From positions 1-52,323 of the forward strand of contig CATLHE010000013.1 of NCBI GenBank assembly GCA_949948895.1: 52,323 bases of DNA, written 5' to 3'. Of this stretch, positions 50,501-52,323 are shown in pieces. The translations under genes were made by a program, and so were the position numbers. Below the pieces are notes generated by a model, which saw only the letters and a program-made list of their open reading frames with translations, did not search any database and had not been told where the DNA came from. The stretch's first letter is position 1. Each line of letters starts with the position of its first letter. The stretch is from an uncultured Christensenella sp. GTDB taxonomy: Bacteria; Bacillota; Clostridia; Christensenellales; Pumilibacteraceae.

Positions 50501-52323
50501 AAGTACGACGATATTGCAAAGACCGTCGAGGTGGCGCCCCGCGAGGGGCGTGTGAGTTGAAATGGTATGGCGAAAGCCGCCGGGCGCGGACTGTTCGGTG
50601 GCGCCCCGCGAGGGGCGTGTGAGTTGAAATGAAATCTGTTGTTACATGACTGTAAAAGTTAGCCGGTGGCGCCCCGCGAGGGGCGTGTGAGTTGAAATGC
50701 CATAGTCTACCCCACTAATGATGGTCGATTAGAGTGGCGCCCCGCGAGGGGCGTGTGAGTTGAAATCATTATAACCGAACACATTTTTATTAACGCCGCG
50801 TGGCGCCCCGCGAGGGGCGTGTGAGTTGAAATGCCTACACGGGGCAAACGCCCCGTGTAATTGTTAGGGTGGCGCCCCGCGAGGGGCGTGTGAGTTGAAA
50901 TCGGGGTTTAGGATCATGATTGAGTAGCAATGCGCGGTGGCGCCCCGCGAGGGGCGTGTGAGTTGAAATGCCCGTGATCGTCGAAGTGATAACAAACAGT
51001 CCGTGTGGCGCCCCGCGAGGGGCGTGTGAGTTGAAATCGCTATTGGAAGCCGCTTCAACCGTTATGATTATTGTGGCGCCCCGCGAGGGGCGTGTGAGTT
51101 GAAATCAAACAATACAACTTAAAATGCCACGATATTATTAGTGGCGCCCCGCGAGGGGCGTGTGAGTTGAAATCAAACAATACAACTTAAAATGCCACGA
51201 TATTATTAGTGGCGCCCCGCGAGGGGCGTGTGAGTTGAAATACAAAATAAAAGATTTATACGCGTTACATTTGATGTGGCGCCCCGCGAGGGGCGTGTGA
51301 GTTGAAATATCAATCCGTTCGGTGACGACGAGATATTTCAAGAGTGGCGCCCCGCGAGGGGCGTGTGAGTTGAAATGCGAACTTCGAGCGAAACGGCTTG
51401 TCGGTGTTCATGTGGCGTCCCACGTGGGGCGCGTGAGTTGAAATAAGTGGGCTAAGTCCGACGACCCTACGACGTGGTGTGGCGCCCACATGGGGCGCGT
51501 GAGTTGAAATGTCGAGGTAAGCACATTACCCTGAATGATACAAGTGGCGCCCCACGTGGGGCGTGTGAGTTGAAATTTTGCGAATTTTCGGCAGATACGG
51601 GACGCATTATGTGGCGCCCCACGTGGGGCGTGTGAGTTGAAATATCTGGGCATAAACGGTAAAGGCTCGGGCTGGGCGTGTGAGTTGAAATTTTGTCCGA
51701 GGCATTTGATGTTGCCGAGGATTGGCGTGTGAGTTGAAATGTCTTGCGCGTAATCGGCGTCGTATTCGATAGGGTAGTGGCGCCCCGCAAGGGGCGTGTG
51801 AGTTGAAATTGAACCTGTCGATGATTTCCTGTCCGTCCAGCGGGGTGGCACCCCGCAAGGGGCGTGTGAGTTGAAATTCGGTAATCCGAACGCCTTGATC
51901 GGTACGGGATTGTGGCGCCCCGCGAGGGGCGTGTGAGTTGAAACGCGAAGAGGAGCGTCAGCTACTTTCTGCCACAAAGTGGCGCCCCGCGAGGGGCGTG
52001 TGAGTTGAAATTTTAATTTTTCGTTCGATGACCTCTCTTGGCAAGAGTGGCGCCCCGCAAGGGGCGTGTGAGTTGAAATATGCAAGACTTCGCCGCACTC
52101 TGAGCAGTGCGAACGTGGCGCCCCGCAAGGGGCGTGTGAGTTGAAATGTCGTGTTTGTCGTCGTTACCCCGTTTTACGACAAAGTGGCGCCCCGCGAGGG
52201 GCGTGTGAGTTGAAATGAACCATCGGCAGGTAAAGGCGACATATTAGATTGCTGTGGCGCCCCGCGAGGGGCGTGTGAGTTGAAATGTGCCGTCGGTATA
52301 TATCTTACATTCGGGGATTAGTG
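44596..52323 (+). CRISPR. Type I-C CRISPR array, about 115 repeats, runs off the window
   Basis: The 33-base repeat begins GTGGCG, has a stem CGCCCC/GGGGCG around GCGA, and ends GAGTTGAAAT, the tail usual for type I-C crRNA handles, so transcription is on the plus strand from the leader at 44451-44595. I count 115 repeat starts by eye, two of them truncated; spacers are mostly 33-37 bases. The last repeat in the window is 52254-52286 and its spacer continues past the end, so the true size is larger. Repeats are nearly uniform up to 51376 and vary after that. One spacer is present twice at a distance, one pair is nearly identical, and one is tandemly duplicated. Confidence 0.98.
51412..51740 (+). 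repeat. Variant and truncated CRISPR repeats in the older part of the array
   Basis: Repeats at 51412, 51479, 51544 and 51611 have CACGTG or CACATG in place of the central GCGAGG region; the one at 51479 is a base short and the first two also read GCGTGAG instead of GTGTGAG. Two more, at about 51674-51691 and 51724-51740, keep only the 3' half. Beyond, 51777, 51845, 52047 and 52115 have GCAAGG, while 51912, 51979, 52184 and 52254 again have GCGAGG. Confidence 0.9.

Noticed and set aside
44698-52085. Many minus-strand open frames rich in STHTPLAGRH, SHAPRGAP or LTRPSRGAT
   Set aside because: They are translations of the CRISPR repeat in three frames and have no ribosome binding sites or family features.

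Overview
The window looks like chromosomal DNA of an anaerobic, low-G+C-type Gram-positive bacterium (Clostridia-like Bacillota). The evidence is an NAD-linked trimeric [FeFe] hydrogenase, a pyrK/pyrD class 1B pyrimidine cluster, SepF, RqcH, strong GGAGG ribosome binding sites and TTGACA/TATAAT promoters. The species cannot be named from the sequence alone. Protein functions are assigned from motifs and family knowledge; no database search was possible.

Left half (1-23.3 kb) is mostly core metabolism on the plus strand. It begins with the electron-bifurcating hydrogenase hydC-hydB-hydA (560-4967). Next come yggS-sepF-lspA-rluD-pyrB-pyrC (5875-11160), tightly packed, and pyrF-pyrK-pyrD-pyrE (11652-14805), so six steps or subunits of UMP synthesis are here. 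Two small membrane proteins, an rRNA/tRNA methyltransferase and a HAD phosphatase follow. A divergent pair, rqcH (minus) and tig-clpP-clpX (plus), forms a protein quality-control block. Between these units lie clusters of intergenic repeats (about 5.0-5.8, 11.2-11.6, 17.2-18.05 and 24.7-24.96 kb) built from a few hairpin modules. Their stems vary between copies by compensating base changes.

Middle (23.3-35.8 kb) appears more A+T rich and accessory. It has an XRE regulator facing a lipoprotein gene, tRNA-Glu(CTC), and a run of minus-strand genes: ferredoxin-flavodoxin, PNPOx-like, P-loop kinase, membrane protein, GNAT, ClbS-like, FMN reductase and four-helix protein. tRNA-Ala(GGC), an array of very small hairpins, and an RlmD-type methyltransferase follow. 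Last is a LysR regulator divergent from an acetyltransferase, flavodoxin-lipoprotein and CMD-cupin operon.

Right third (35.9-52.3 kb) is a complete type I-C CRISPR-Cas locus: WYL regulator, cas3, cas5c, cas8c (with an internal start for cas11c), cas7c, cas4, cas1, cas2, a leader, then an array of about 115 repeats that runs off the window. The genes overlap or nearly touch, and only one good promoter was found, upstream of the WYL gene. That promoter sits beside a 24-bp near-perfect palindrome and would start the mRNA on the WYL start codon itself. The array carries re-acquired, near-identical and duplicated spacers, and a patch of variant and truncated repeats in its older part.
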